NCBI GenBank assembly: GCA_018606805.1
Contig: JAGYWI010000007.1
Span: forward strand, 1-64,000
DNA from: Candidatus Magnetomicrobium cryptolimnococcus
GTDB lineage: Bacteria > Nitrospirota > Thermodesulfovibrionia > Thermodesulfovibrionales > Magnetobacteriaceae
Reading direction: 5' to 3'
DNA: 64,000 nucleotides
Of this stretch, positions 33,766 through 43,497 are shown in pieces. How positions within the stretch are numbered: the stretch's first letter is position 1; the number at the start of each line of letters is the position of its first letter. The notes beneath the pieces were generated by a model that saw only the letters and a list, made by a program, of their open reading frames with translations, made no database searches and was not told where the DNA came from. Both the position numbers and the translations under genes were made by a program.

Positions 33766-34828
33766 TACAGACCCTCATGACCTCTTGAGATATTTTATTA
33801 AGTGGTAGAATTTTATCAACACCGCCAAGCTTAATGGCTTCATTTGGCATGCCAAAAACAACAGAGGTAGTTTCATCCTGTGCTATATTGTATGCACCGG
33901 CTTCTTTCATTTCCTTCATACCTTTAGCCCCATCATCGCCCATGCCTGTCATTATAATGCCCACTGCGTTTTTGCCAGCGTATCGCGCTGCTGAGCGAAA
34001 TAGTACGTCCACCGATGGACGGTGTCTTGATACAAGAGGGCCTTCTTTTACTTCAACGTAATAACGTGCGCCACTTCGTTTTACAAGCATATGGTAGTTA
34101 CCGGGGGCTATTAAAGCCCTGCCCCTTACTATTGAATCGTTATCTTCTGCTTCCTTTATGTTTATATTGCATAGTGAGTCAAGCCGTTTGGCAAACGCTG
34201 CTGTAAATTTCTCCGGCATATGTTGTACGATAACGATGCCTGGACTATCCATTGGAAAGGTTTCTAAAAATACCTTCAGCGCCTCAGTGCCGCCGGTAGA
34301 TGCCCCCACTATAACTATTTTTTCTGTTGTCTGTATCATTGCCTTTGATGTAGGTTTTTCTATTACTGCATCTGCTGTTAGTTTTGGTTCCACTTTCCTA
34401 GTTAAAACACACATACTCCTCACCTTTGAATTAGCAGCAGCCTTGACGGTATCGCAAATTATAACCTTAGATTCCTCTAAAAATCTTTTAGTTCCAAGTC
34501 TTGGCTTATTAATTATCTCTAAAGCACCGTACTCCAGTGCCCTTATTGCGGTTTCTGAGCCCTTTTCCGTTAGACTTGAGCACATTACAACTGGTATAGG
34601 GTGTTGGGACATCAGTTTCTTTAAAAAAGTAAGTCCATCCATGCGTGGCATTTCCACATCAAGTGTTATCACATCAGGTACCTTTTCTTGTATGATTTTA
34701 GCAGCTACGTATGGGTCTGATGCTGCCCCGATTACCTCTATCTGGGCGTCTGATGATAATACCTCTGTCAAGGTTTGGCGAACTACCGCTGAATCATCAA
34801 TTATCAGTACCTTTATTTTTGTTTTCAT
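33755..34828 (-). CDS. cheB: Chemotaxis response regulator protein-glutamate methylesterase
   Basis: A 357-residue CheB: receiver domain (residues 5-125; DD at 11-12, phospho-acceptor Asp57 in [12 protein letters not shown]) plus methylesterase domain (about 165-350) with the Ser nucleophile in [11 protein letters not shown], His in [10 protein letters not shown] and Asp in [12 protein letters not shown]. It removes receptor methyl groups (or deamidates) for adaptation. It follows cheR by 108 bp. Confidence 0.96.
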   Translation of the reverse strand: MKTKIKVLIIDDSAVVRQTLTEVLSSDAQIEVIGAASDPYVAAKIIQEKVPDVITLDVEMPRMDGLTFLKKLMSQHPIPVVMCSSLTEKGSETAIRALEYGALEIINKPRLGTKRFLEESKVIICDTVKAAANSKVRSMCVLTRKVEPKLTADAVIEKPTSKAMIQTTEKIVIVGASTGGTEALKVFLETFPMDSPGIVIVQHMPEKFTAAFAKRLDSLCNINIKEAEDNDSIVRGRALIAPGNYHMLVKRSGARYYVEVKEGPLVSRHRPSVDVLFRSAARYAGKNAVGIIMTGMGDDGAKGMKEMKEAGAYNIAQDETTSVVFGMPNEAIKLGGVDKILPLNKISQEVMRVCNGI

Positions 34829-34936
34829 AGTACTTCCTCCGGTTCAGTTAGAAAAAGAGTCTTTTTTCGAGCATACTTACCTTACGTATAATTGAAGCTC
34901 TATATATTTTTTGTTGTTTAATACTAAATAAGAAGT

Positions 34937-35812
34937 TCATTGAGCTAATTTATAAATCGTTGGGGCTACTTGGATAAATGGTACATTTAGACCACTTAAT
35001 GTCTCTGAATGACCCATAAATAAGTATCCATACGGCTGTAAGCAACGACTAAACTTATTTAGCAATTTTTCTTGTGTTTGTTTGTCGAAATATATTACAA
35101 CATTTCTACAAAAAATAATATCCACTTGTTGTTTAAAACCAAAGTCATCGTCCATAAAGTTAAGACGTCTAAACCGTAACAGTGAGCGCACCTCTGGTGC
35201 TATTCTAATGAGCTTTTTACTTTTGTCTTTACTTTTCAGCAAGTATTTTTTTTTCATATTTGGTGGTACTGGCGCTACTCGTTCCTCTTCGTATATAGCC
35301 TTCTTAGCCTTCTCTAGTACCCTTGTTGATATATCCGTAGCCAGTATAACAAATTGAAAGGCATTATTGTAATTTTTTTCAGCAAAATCACTAAGCACCA
35401 TTGCTAAGGTATATGGCTCCTCACCTGTAGAGCAGCCAGCACTCCATGCTAAGAATGCCCTTTTGGTGCCAGCTCCGTAGCCGTTGATTATTTCCGGCAT
35501 GGCCGTACCAGTTAAGTAGTTGAAATGCTGTGGTTCTCTGAAAAAATCTGTCTTGTTTGTTGTTAATACATCAATTAAATGTATAATTTCACTTTCAAAA
35601 CCCTTTGGGCTAAACACTAGGTTTAAATACTGGCTAAAATCACTCATCCCCAATATGCGGAGTCTTCGTTGAAGGCGGGCCTCCACCATTGTCTTTTTGG
35701 AAGCAGGCATTTTAATACCTACTTCACTATGTATAAATTCACTTAGGTGTAGAAAATCGCTTTCTGTTAAAAACTTACGTTCGCTAATTATCTCTTTTGT
35801 ATCTATTTCCAT
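34937..35812 (-). CDS. cheR: Chemotaxis protein methyltransferase
   Basis: A 291-residue CheR: N-terminal helical domain (FLHLSEFIHSEVGIKMPASK, TNKTDFFREPQHF) and SAM-binding domain (RAFLAWSAGCSTGEEPYTLAM near 125, VIYFDKQTQEKLL near 245). It methylates receptor glutamates. In the operon between cheW and cheB. Confidence 0.96.
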   Translation of the reverse strand: MEIDTKEIISERKFLTESDFLHLSEFIHSEVGIKMPASKKTMVEARLQRRLRILGMSDFSQYLNLVFSPKGFESEIIHLIDVLTTNKTDFFREPQHFNYLTGTAMPEIINGYGAGTKRAFLAWSAGCSTGEEPYTLAMVLSDFAEKNYNNAFQFVILATDISTRVLEKAKKAIYEEERVAPVPPNMKKKYLLKSKDKSKKLIRIAPEVRSLLRFRRLNFMDDDFGFKQQVDIIFCRNVVIYFDKQTQEKLLNKFSRCLQPYGYLFMGHSETLSGLNVPFIQVAPTIYKLAQ

Positions 35813-35876
35813 CTATAATAAAAGTTACCTAATAATAATCACATATTTATTGACAATTAAATAGGCTGGGCTTCTT

Positions 35877-36362
35877 TTAATCTACCGACCCCTTCACAGA
35901 CGCCAACTCTTCGGCTGTGAATATTTTATTGATGTCCAGTATTATTATAAAAACATTTCCATGTTTGCCCATACCTTGAATGTATTCTGAATTTAAGTGC
36001 ATACCAATGTTTGGAGCAGCGTCTATTTTAGATGGCTCTATCTCCAGCACTTCTTGGACAGAATCTGCCAGTAACCCAAGTATTATACTATTTTCTTCAG
36101 ATGTTATCTCAACCATTATAATACATGTGTTAACTGCCTTTTCTGTTTTTAACATACCAAACTTCAGACGCAAATCCATTACCGGCACTACGTCCCCTCT
36201 GAGGTTTATAATACCTCGCATAAATTCCGGTGTGCGCGGTACCTTTGTTACTTGGTTAAACTCTAAAACCTCTCTTACCTTTACTATATCCACAGCAAAA
36301 AGCTCTTCTCTCAATTTAAACGTTAAGTATTGAGATACTTCTGTTATTTTAGATACCGCCAT
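35877..36362 (-). CDS. cheW: Chemotaxis coupling protein
   Basis: A 161-residue single-domain CheW (SH3-like pair): YLTFKLREELFAVDIVKVREV near residue 12, PEFMRGIINLRGDVVPVMDLR near 44, and a VQEVLEIEPSKI segment near 107. It couples receptors to CheA. It lies 129 bp after cheA; the gap shows no terminator. Confidence 0.95.
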   Translation of the reverse strand: MAVSKITEVSQYLTFKLREELFAVDIVKVREVLEFNQVTKVPRTPEFMRGIINLRGDVVPVMDLRLKFGMLKTEKAVNTCIIMVEITSEENSIILGLLADSVQEVLEIEPSKIDAAPNIGMHLNSEYIQGMGKHGNVFIIILDINKIFTAEELASVKGSVD

Positions 36363-36491
36363 TTTATCGCCACCCCTCCGATTAATCTATTGTTAATTAT
36401 AACATACACAAGCGCTTTCAAATTTATTTATCGGAAAAAAAAGAGCTTAAATAAATATTGTTGCAGCCTATTACAACATAACACAGCTTCT

Positions 36492-38642
36492 TTATGATAA
36501 CTGTGGAACCATCGTTTGATTTTCCTCTATCTCTACTGCCTTTACAAGTTTAGGTACATCCAGTATTAACGCTACAGTGCCATCCCCCAATATAGTAGCC
36601 CCTGAAACCCCTTCAACCCCCCTGTACACTTTACCGAGGGATTTTATTACAGTTTGGTGCTCTCCGATGACGTAATCAACAACAAAGCCGACCCTATGGT
36701 CTTCCACCTCTACGATTACTATTTGCTCTATTTCCGGGGATTTGCCGGTTATATTAAAAAACTCTCTTATTCGTATATATGGTACGATTTCCTCTCTAAC
36801 ATTAGCTACGTGTCTGCCGTGCGCTTTATCTATAACTTCCTTAGTTAGCTCAACGCATTCTTCTACCAGTGATAGTGGAAGTACAAAAAACTCTGTCTCC
36901 ACTTTAACAAGCAAACCATCAATTATGGCAAGGGTTAGTGGTAGTTTTAGGGTGATTGTAGTGCCTTTATCTTTAGTGCTTTTAACATCAATATTGCCGC
37001 GTAAGGCATCTATATTTCTTTTAACAACATCCATACCAACGCCCCGCCCGGATACGCTTGTCAACTTTTGAGCGGTTGAAAATCCCGGTTCAAATATTAG
37101 GGCAAAGATTTCCTTTTCTGATAGTACCGCATCTGGCGCTACTAGTTCATTTTTAATAGCCTTATTTACGATAGCCTCTTTATCAAGCCCTTTACCATCG
37201 TCTCGGATGGTTATTAGCACGCTAGCACCTGAGTGCTGGGCTGTTAAATGTATGGTGCCTTCTTTAGGCTTACCCTTTTTTACCCTGTCTTCTGGTGATT
37301 CTATCCCATGGTCTATGCTATTTCTTATTATATGTACAAGTGGGTCGTTTAGACGTTCTATTACTGTTTTATCAAGCTCTGTCTCTGCCCCTTCTGTTGT
37401 CATAGCGATGTCTTTACCAAGTTCTAGAGAAAGGTCTCTTACCAAGCGTTTAAATTTACTAAATGTGGAACCAATCGGCAGCATGCGGATTCCCATGGTG
37501 CTATCTCGTAGTTCCCACGTAAGACGTTCTACTTCCTCGGCTATGGAGGTTAGATTAGCGTCATGTCTTGAAGAAGACACTTGACTTAAACGAGCCTGCA
37601 CTGTTACAAGTTCACCAACCAAATCCACAAGGCTATCCAGTTTTTCTGAGGGTACTCGTATGCTTGCTGATGCTGCTTCCATTTTTTGTTTAGATTCACG
37701 TACTTGTTTTACTTGTTTTTGTTCGGCAAGGGCTGACCGTACTTGGTCTTCATTTACTACACCTGATTCAACGAGTATTTCACCGACTTTCTTTTGTTTC
37801 CCAAGTACCTTTCTGAGGTCGTCTGTCTTGACATCACCACGCTCTACCAGTATTTCGCCTAATTTTTTATAATTTTCCCCTAATTCATCAACATCTTCAC
37901 CTGAGTCTATTTCATCAATGCTTATGTCGCTTGAATCTTCTATGAAAACAAAGACATCCTTTATCGCATTAATTCCCTTATCTGTTGTTAATATGACATC
38001 CCAAAATGTATAACACTTCTCTGGCTCAAGCTCTTTCAGTATCGGAATATCCTGAGTTTGAGCAATTACAATGGTTTGACCAAGTTCCCTCAACTCATTT
38101 AAAAGTAAAACCGGATTGGTACCGCTCATAAATAAATCGTGATCAGGCTTAAATCTAACTCTATATGTTACACTCTTAGCTTCATCTGATTCATCAGCCT
38201 CACTACCTGCTTTTGCACTTGCAGCTGATTCTGCACCTTCTGTCCCGCCTTCGACTTTTTGCATAATGCGCTTAAAGCCTTTAATTATCTCAGCAGATTT
38301 GGACTCATCTATTCTAGCCCCACCGCCGTATTCTTCAAGCATTGCACGTATCTGATCGCGTGCCAAAAGCGTAAGGTTTATCAGCTCCTTTGTTACGGAA
38401 AGCTGGCCATTTCGCACAAGGTCAAAGGCTGTTTCCACCTCATGGGTAAAGTGCGCAATCTTATCAAATCCAAACATAGCGCCTGAGCCTTTTATCGTGT
38501 GCATCGCACGAAACACACGGCTTATCAGTTCAATATCTTCTGGGGATTCTTCCAGCTCTAAAAGGGAAGTTTCAAGTTCTGATAATAGCTCTTGGGCCTC
38601 TTCTTTATAAGCTTCTATTGCCTGATCAAGCCCGCCATTCAT
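36492..38642 (-). CDS. cheA: Chemotaxis histidine kinase with GspE-N-like insert
   Basis: A 716-residue CheA. Hpt domain with phospho-His48 (RAMHTIKGSGAMFGF); a linker; a middle segment (about 255-320) with two copies of an L-G-E-I-L-V-E-x-G-x-V...L-x-x-Q-K motif (LGEILVERGDVKTDDLRKVL, VGEILVESGVVNEDQVRSAL) resembling the N-terminal domain of GspE/PilB; dimerisation domain (about 328-395); ATP-binding domain (about 400-575: N-box HIIRNSIDHGIE, G1 IRDDGKGLD, G2 SGRGVGMDVV); and C-terminal CheW-like domain. The start overlaps the cheY stop by 4 nt (ATGA). The insert is seen in some deltaproteobacterial-type CheA proteins. Confidence 0.95.
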   Translation of the reverse strand: MNGGLDQAIEAYKEEAQELLSELETSLLELEESPEDIELISRVFRAMHTIKGSGAMFGFDKIAHFTHEVETAFDLVRNGQLSVTKELINLTLLARDQIRAMLEEYGGGARIDESKSAEIIKGFKRIMQKVEGGTEGAESAASAKAGSEADESDEAKSVTYRVRFKPDHDLFMSGTNPVLLLNELRELGQTIVIAQTQDIPILKELEPEKCYTFWDVILTTDKGINAIKDVFVFIEDSSDISIDEIDSGEDVDELGENYKKLGEILVERGDVKTDDLRKVLGKQKKVGEILVESGVVNEDQVRSALAEQKQVKQVRESKQKMEAASASIRVPSEKLDSLVDLVGELVTVQARLSQVSSSRHDANLTSIAEEVERLTWELRDSTMGIRMLPIGSTFSKFKRLVRDLSLELGKDIAMTTEGAETELDKTVIERLNDPLVHIIRNSIDHGIESPEDRVKKGKPKEGTIHLTAQHSGASVLITIRDDGKGLDKEAIVNKAIKNELVAPDAVLSEKEIFALIFEPGFSTAQKLTSVSGRGVGMDVVKRNIDALRGNIDVKSTKDKGTTITLKLPLTLAIIDGLLVKVETEFFVLPLSLVEECVELTKEVIDKAHGRHVANVREEIVPYIRIREFFNITGKSPEIEQIVIVEVEDHRVGFVVDYVIGEHQTVIKSLGKVYRGVEGVSGATILGDGTVALILDVPKLVKAVEIEENQTMVPQLS

Positions 38643-39004
38643 CCTAGCACCTTTTTAACAACAGCCAACAATTGGTCTGGTTTAAAGGGTTTAACTATCC
38701 ACCCCGTGGCTCCTGCCGATTTGCCTTCTTTTTTCTTTGTATCTTGAGATTCCGTTGTTAACATAACAATTGGTAAAAATTTCAAAGCCGCATCACTTCT
38801 TATAGCCTTTATCAACGATATACCGTCCATATTGGGCATATTCAGGTCTGTAATTACCATGTTTACCTGCGCGCCTTTCAATTTAGCCAGTGCATCTTTG
38901 CCATCAACGGCCTCTACCACAGTGTATCCAGCCCCCTTAAGAGTAAACGCCACCATTTGTCTAACGCTGGCTGAATCGTCCACTGTCATAATGGTTTTAG
39001 ACAT
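38639..39004 (-). CDS. cheY: CheY-like single-domain response regulator
   Basis: A 121-residue receiver: acidic pair Asp9-Asp10 (VDDS), phospho-acceptor Asp53 (VITDLNMPNMDG), Thr in IVMLTTES and Lys in WIVKPFKPDQL. No output domain, so it acts by diffusion to its target. It directly precedes cheA with a 4-nt overlap. Confidence 0.95.
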   Translation of the reverse strand: MSKTIMTVDDSASVRQMVAFTLKGAGYTVVEAVDGKDALAKLKGAQVNMVITDLNMPNMDGISLIKAIRSDAALKFLPIVMLTTESQDTKKKEGKSAGATGWIVKPFKPDQLLAVVKKVLG

Positions 39005-39100
39005 TTGTGCCCTCCCTTCTCTATAATATCATCCATCATTATCATCTATAATACATAGCATCATTATCATTAAATCACTTGACTTCATACGGTTAGTTCA

Positions 39101-39427
39101 TCAGGTTATTTCATCAGGGTTTGCAAAATCGAAGCTGAAATGCTGAGACATTCCTAAGTTTTCTACTGTTTGCTTAAAGACATCAGGACAAGACTTTATG
39201 AAGGTTAAACGCTTTTGAGTATTTCTCATTGATTCAATATACGAACGTATAATCTGCAAAAAAGAAAGGTCTACCTCCTCTGCGTTTTCTATATCTAAAA
39301 GTACATGTTCTGCCTTTGAAAAAACCTCAACTAAAGATTCTTTTATTTTAACAGCATTTCCCACATTTAATGGTCCGCTTAGTTGTACTACAGCTAATTT
39401 ATCACTTTTTATATCAACCGTTACCAT
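39101..39427 (-). CDS. STAS-domain protein of the chemotaxis operon
   Basis: A 108-residue STAS protein (VVQLSGPLNVGNAVKIKESL; VLLDIENAEEVDLSFLQIIR) similar to anti-sigma-factor antagonists, although the usual phospho-Ser is replaced by an E-V-D-L-S-F context with Ser available. A longer frame (from 39559) overlaps the MCP gene; I choose the ATG at 39427 because GGGGGAGG precedes it and translation starts just at the STAS fold. STAS proteins occur in several Che operons of this type; partner unknown. Confidence 0.85.
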   Translation of the reverse strand: MVTVDIKSDKLAVVQLSGPLNVGNAVKIKESLVEVFSKAEHVLLDIENAEEVDLSFLQIIRSYIESMRNTQKRLTFIKSCPDVFKQTVENLGMSQHFSFDFANPDEIT

Positions 39428-39494
39428 AAAGCCTCCCCCTGTCAAATAACCATTCCATGAATTATAACATAAATCCAAAAAAAAGTCTAAAAAG

Positions 39495-41402
39495 TTAAAA
39501 TAATTCAACGTTATCACCCATGCTACTGTCTGTTGATGACTGGTCATCGTCGCTGCCAAATAGTTCTACATCACCTGTACCAGCATGGCTTCTTTCTTTA
39601 TCAGATGTTGTTTGATGAATACGGCGTTCACTTTGCATTGTATATCGTTTAAGCATCTCTGTTAAGTCTGGTGCTAACTCCTCACTTTCCATACAATAAG
39701 CTGGGACACTTTCACCTAATTCATTAAATATATTTTCAAGCGTTTCATGAAAATTAGTAAGACGTTCTTCTATTAATTTATTAAAATTAATACCTTTAAT
39801 AACCTTAGTTATATCGTCTTTAAGTATTTTGGTTTTAGCTGATATTCTATTCATAGAGTCCATGATTTTTTTACTATCTTCAAGGAGATTTTCCATACTG
39901 GATTTAGCCTGTCGAGATATATGCTCGGAAAATGTCAACTGCTGTTGCAATTTATCTTGTAATACATATTTAAAGTTTTCAGATTTGGCTAAAATTCCTT
40001 TAAGTGCCTTAAAACCTTCTCCTATCTTTTCACTTGCATGTGAAGATAGCTTACTTATTTCCTCAGCAAGTACCACGAGCGTTCTACCATCTGCTCCTGT
40101 TTTAGATGCCTTTATTATTGCATTAAGTGATAGAAGGTTTATACTGTCGCTAATCATCTCTATTTTTTTAACCTGCTCGGTCATGCCACCTATTTTTTCT
40201 GTTATGTCATAAATAGATTTAGCCATTTCGATGCCCATTGTTTTAATGGCATTTAGTATCTTACTTAAGCCATCTAAGGCAATACCTATCATTTTAATCT
40301 TATCTGAGCCACTTTCTTCCTCAGCTATTATCATAGTGGCATCTTCTGCCTGTGCCTCTGATAGATCATAGACAAGGCTTAGGTGCTGGGCTATTAAATC
40401 AGCAGCATTGTTGGTTTCCTTGACTATAAGGATTATTTGAGCCAATTGGATTTTAAGTACCTCATATATCCATCTGATGGATGTTATCTTGCTTGCGTTA
40501 TCAAGCTGGCTAAGGTCTATTAGCTTTTCTACACTGTCATCAAGGGCTTCGCCCACGTGTTCCATTTGCTGCCTTGTTATATCGTGAAACTGTATAGCTG
40601 TTACCACCTCGCCTATTTCCGGTGTTATCTTTGCTGCCCTGCCTCCTATGCGTTCACATAGCCATTTGGCTTGCATAGCCATGCCGTCAAGTTCATTTAG
40701 TATCATCTTTACTCGCTCTTTGACCTTCGATAACTCTCTATCGAAGGTTTCTATATAAGGCTCTATCATCCCATGAACATGCATAACCTTGCCGATGGAC
40801 GCTTGAACGGTGTTAAATATTTCCCTTGAGCTTGATAGTATTTGCTTTGCTAAATCGTCCACGACTCCTGTCATGACATTAAACTCGGCTTGTTTGGCAT
40901 GGGCTGTTTCTATTCTTATTAGTGTACCGATTATTGTTATTGAACGTGCTAGCTTTTTAAAGTACTCCTCCATAACGATGATTTCATTAAGATTTAGTCT
41001 TAAATCCGCAACCATCTCAAGTCCTTCAGACATTGTTTCCGTTGTTGTTTCTATCACATTATATATATCTTCAAATAATGATTTAAAAGAACTGATACTA
41101 AAACCATCCCCACTTTCTATCTGGGTTGCAACGCCTGTGGCAAGCTCTGCATTTTCAATACATGCAACTGAAAAATTCTGCAACTTCATACCAAGGGCTA
41201 GAAACTCATTTTCCGTTTCACTTGCAATAGTTTTTAGGTCATAAGCCATCTTTTTAAAGTCCGGCACCCATGACCTGCTTATGTTTATTGTTATATCACT
41301 ATAAGCATCTGAGCCATTTGAGTTATCCTTATCTACGTTGCACTCTACAATGTCTTGAGGATAGTTTTTTGCCATTACCTGTTTTTCCTTAGATATTAAC
41401 AT
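39495..41402 (-). CDS. Soluble MCP-like chemotaxis receptor with VELF tail
   Basis: A 635-residue protein with no membrane helix, long helical N-terminal part (about 30-400) and an MCP signalling tip near 400-470 (SINLLSLNAIIKASKTGADG, TLVVLAEEISKLSSHASEKI), somewhat diverged from the canonical NALNAAIEAARAGE motif. The C-terminus carries two copies of a D/N-VELF motif (GTGDVELFGSDDD about 613 and GDNVELF at the very end) separated by a Ser/Asp-rich linker. A C-terminal pentapeptide tether (NWETF type) usually docks CheR/CheB; whether VELF does this is inference. Second gene of the operon. Confidence 0.85.
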   Translation of the reverse strand: MLISKEKQVMAKNYPQDIVECNVDKDNSNGSDAYSDITINISRSWVPDFKKMAYDLKTIASETENEFLALGMKLQNFSVACIENAELATGVATQIESGDGFSISSFKSLFEDIYNVIETTTETMSEGLEMVADLRLNLNEIIVMEEYFKKLARSITIIGTLIRIETAHAKQAEFNVMTGVVDDLAKQILSSSREIFNTVQASIGKVMHVHGMIEPYIETFDRELSKVKERVKMILNELDGMAMQAKWLCERIGGRAAKITPEIGEVVTAIQFHDITRQQMEHVGEALDDSVEKLIDLSQLDNASKITSIRWIYEVLKIQLAQIILIVKETNNAADLIAQHLSLVYDLSEAQAEDATMIIAEEESGSDKIKMIGIALDGLSKILNAIKTMGIEMAKSIYDITEKIGGMTEQVKKIEMISDSINLLSLNAIIKASKTGADGRTLVVLAEEISKLSSHASEKIGEGFKALKGILAKSENFKYVLQDKLQQQLTFSEHISRQAKSSMENLLEDSKKIMDSMNRISAKTKILKDDITKVIKGINFNKLIEERLTNFHETLENIFNELGESVPAYCMESEELAPDLTEMLKRYTMQSERRIHQTTSDKERSHAGTGDVELFGSDDDQSSTDSSMGDNVELF

Positions 41403-41432
41403 AATTGAACGATTTGTTGTCTCATAATTGTA

Positions 41433-41732
41433 CTATATTTCGCCTTTTTTTATTTTTTGATAAAATTCGCACTCCTTGCAGCTTGCAATCATCTTACAGT
41501 GTGTACATTCAGGTTTAGTGCCGCTTAAAGTGCCAGCCACTAGCCAGCATCTGCGCCCTGCTGATTTCGTGTATGCAGGACAGATACGACATTGTGCCTG
41601 ATTACAGTTCATAAACTCCCAGCATTTTATCCTTTCAATCTTGGTTGTTTCAAATTCCTTGAAAGATTTAATAAAAGCATCAAAAGCCTCTGCTGCCTCT
41701 GTCGTTATTTGATTTTTTTTATCTTTAAGCAT
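41433..41732 (-). CDS. Two-CW domain protein
   Basis: A 99-residue protein with the two-CW pattern: RIKCWEFMNCNQAQCRICPAY near residue 38, GRRCWLVAGTLSG near 66, and CTHCKMIASCKECEFYQKI. Nine to ten cysteines in CW/CxxC pairs suggest metal or redox chemistry. It is a named but uncharacterised family often beside chemotaxis or sensory genes. First gene of the operon, 30 bp before the MCP gene. Confidence 0.8.
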   Translation of the reverse strand: MLKDKKNQITTEAAEAFDAFIKSFKEFETTKIERIKCWEFMNCNQAQCRICPAYTKSAGRRCWLVAGTLSGTKPECTHCKMIASCKECEFYQKIKKGEI

Positions 41733-41968
41733 TTGTTCTCCGTAATCGTAATGTTGATTGTTACATAAATAATAATTACTCTTTACATAGTGTTTGATTT
41801 TAAATATTGGTTTGTTGTTAAGTCTATCAATTATACAATAGTTAGTTTTTTTATGTTGTTTTTTGTTATAACAAAAAGTGCTTATGAGAACAGCTTGTTG
41901 ACATATTATGGCAAATATTAATACAATAAATTTCGTTTATGATGAAAAATATTAAAACTGGAGGGGTT

Positions 41969-42385
41969 ATGGCAAGCCAAGAACTTAAAAATATTATGAA
42001 TGAGGCAATAGCACGAGAGATGAAGGTCTGTATACAATATATGTGGCAACATGTACTTGTTAAAGGTAAACGGGCTAAGTTTATAAGTAATGAGATTCGC
42101 TTAATAGCAATGGCAGAGATGATACATGCTGAAAAGATAGCAGAACGCCTTGTATACCTAGGGGATAAGCCAACAACGGAGCCGGCCAAGGTGGATATAG
42201 AAGGGACGGAAATTGAGATGCTTGAAAAGGATGTTAAAGAGGAAGAGTTTGCTATTGATATGTATAAAAAGATTATAAAAATGGCCAACGATGAGGGAGA
42301 TTCTACAACACGTCTACTTTTCGAACAGATACTTGCTGAGGAAGAGACCCATCACAATACATTTAAGACCTTACTCGGTGATTAG
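41969..42385 (+). CDS. Ferritin-like/bacterioferritin-type protein
   Basis: About 138 residues, a four-helix ferritin-like protein: EAIAREMKVCIQYMWQH (first helix Glu), EMIHAEKIAERLVYLGDKPT (E-x-x-H, second helix), EEEFAIDMYKKI, and LAEEETHHNTF (E-x-x-H, fourth helix). These supply a di-iron centre. I take the ATG at 41969 because TGGAGGGGTT precedes it; an upstream ATG at 41939 lacks a ribosome site. The C-terminus overlaps the hemW stop by 4 nt in convergent orientation. Role in iron storage or oxidative stress. Confidence 0.85.
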   Translation: MASQELKNIMNEAIAREMKVCIQYMWQHVLVKGKRAKFISNEIRLIAMAEMIHAEKIAERLVYLGDKPTTEPAKVDIEGTEIEMLEKDVKEEEFAIDMYKKIIKMANDEGDSTTRLLFEQILAEEETHHNTFKTLLGD

Positions 42386-43497
42386 TACTTAGGTAGATTT
42401 TGGAATATTTCAACTATTATTTGGTTACTAAGGAGAATGCCATTGTCGGTTAAGCGTAGGTTATTGTTTTTTGTAACTGTGAGCAGGTCTTCGCTTATGA
42501 GCTTGTTTACGAGGGTATCCATTCCTGTTAATAGCTGGTATCTGATACCCTCACAAGTCCGAAGCCCCAGAAAAATTTGCTCCTGTAGTATATCCATTGG
42601 GCTTAACGTATGAGAAGCTTCAATGGGGAGTTTGGCGCTATTTATTTTATTTATGTATAGGGCAACGTTTTTTATGTTACTAAATCGTGTCCCGTTTATA
42701 AAGGAGTGTGCCGAAGCGCCAATGCCAACGTATTCGCCCCTTAGCCAGTAGTTGTGGTTGTGTCTACTTTTAAAATATAGCAAACTGTGGTTTGATACTT
42801 CATAGTGCAGGTAGCCCTTTGATTTTAAAAGATGTAAGGCCATTTTATACATTTTAATAATGGTGTCTTCATCTGGAAGTTTAAATTTACCCTTTGCCGC
42901 ATCCACACCCATAGGGGTTTCATCTTCAAGGGTCAGTTCATAGGTGGAGATATGGACTGGGGTATAGTCAAGTATAGTATTTAGAGTGTGTTGCCAAGTA
43001 TCGAGCGTTTGTCCCGGTATTGCATATATTAGGTCAACGGCAACGTTAGTAAAATATTTAATAGCAGCTATGATGCTGTTTTTTGCGGCCTTAGCGTTAT
43101 GTCTTCTACCTAAGGCAGAAAGTTCGCTATCTATGAGGGATTGGACACCAATTGTTAGTCTATTAACTCCACCTTCCTTTAACGAAAAAAGATACTTATC
43201 ATTTATTGTACATGGGTTGGATTCAACGGTGATTTCTGCATTATTAGTGATGTGAAAATGTTTGTTGATGTATTCAAGTAAACTTAAAAGTACTCCATGC
43301 GAAAGTATCGTAGGTGTACCACCTCCAATGTAAATTGTCTTAAGAGGTTGCAGCTCCTCTTTTCTAAGCGCAAGTTCTTTCTTGATTGCAGTTAAATACC
43401 CTGCTGCTATCGTTTCGTTGTATTTTATGGAGTAGAAATCGCAGTATGGGCACTTACTTAAACAAAAAGGAATATGTATATAAAGAAACTCCGCCAT
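42382..43497 (-). CDS. hemW: Radical SAM haem chaperone HemW (coproporphyrinogen III oxidase-like)
   Basis: A 371-residue radical SAM enzyme: CLSKCPYCDFYS near residue 12 (CxxxCxxC cluster), TIYIGGGTPTIL near 54, GVQSLIDSELSALGRRHN near 136, and DLIYAIPGQTLDTW. The C-terminal HemN-type domain ends the protein. It lacks the extra N-terminal residues of true HemN, so haem-insertion chaperone is the better call. Fits an organism rich in c-type cytochromes. Confidence 0.92.
   Translation of the reverse strand: MAEFLYIHIPFCLSKCPYCDFYSIKYNETIAAGYLTAIKKELALRKEELQPLKTIYIGGGTPTILSHGVLLSLLEYINKHFHITNNAEITVESNPCTINDKYLFSLKEGGVNRLTIGVQSLIDSELSALGRRHNAKAAKNSIIAAIKYFTNVAVDLIYAIPGQTLDTWQHTLNTILDYTPVHISTYELTLEDETPMGVDAAKGKFKLPDEDTIIKMYKMALHLLKSKGYLHYEVSNHSLLYFKSRHNHNYWLRGEYVGIGASAHSFINGTRFSNIKNVALYINKINSAKLPIEASHTLSPMDILQEQIFLGLRTCEGIRYQLLTGMDTLVNKLISEDLLTVTKNNNLRLTDNGILLSNQIIVEIFQNLPKY

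Noticed and set aside
39428-39559. N-terminal extension of the STAS gene
   Set aside because: It overlaps the MCP gene and is not STAS-like; the ATG at 39427 has a strong GGGGGAGG site.
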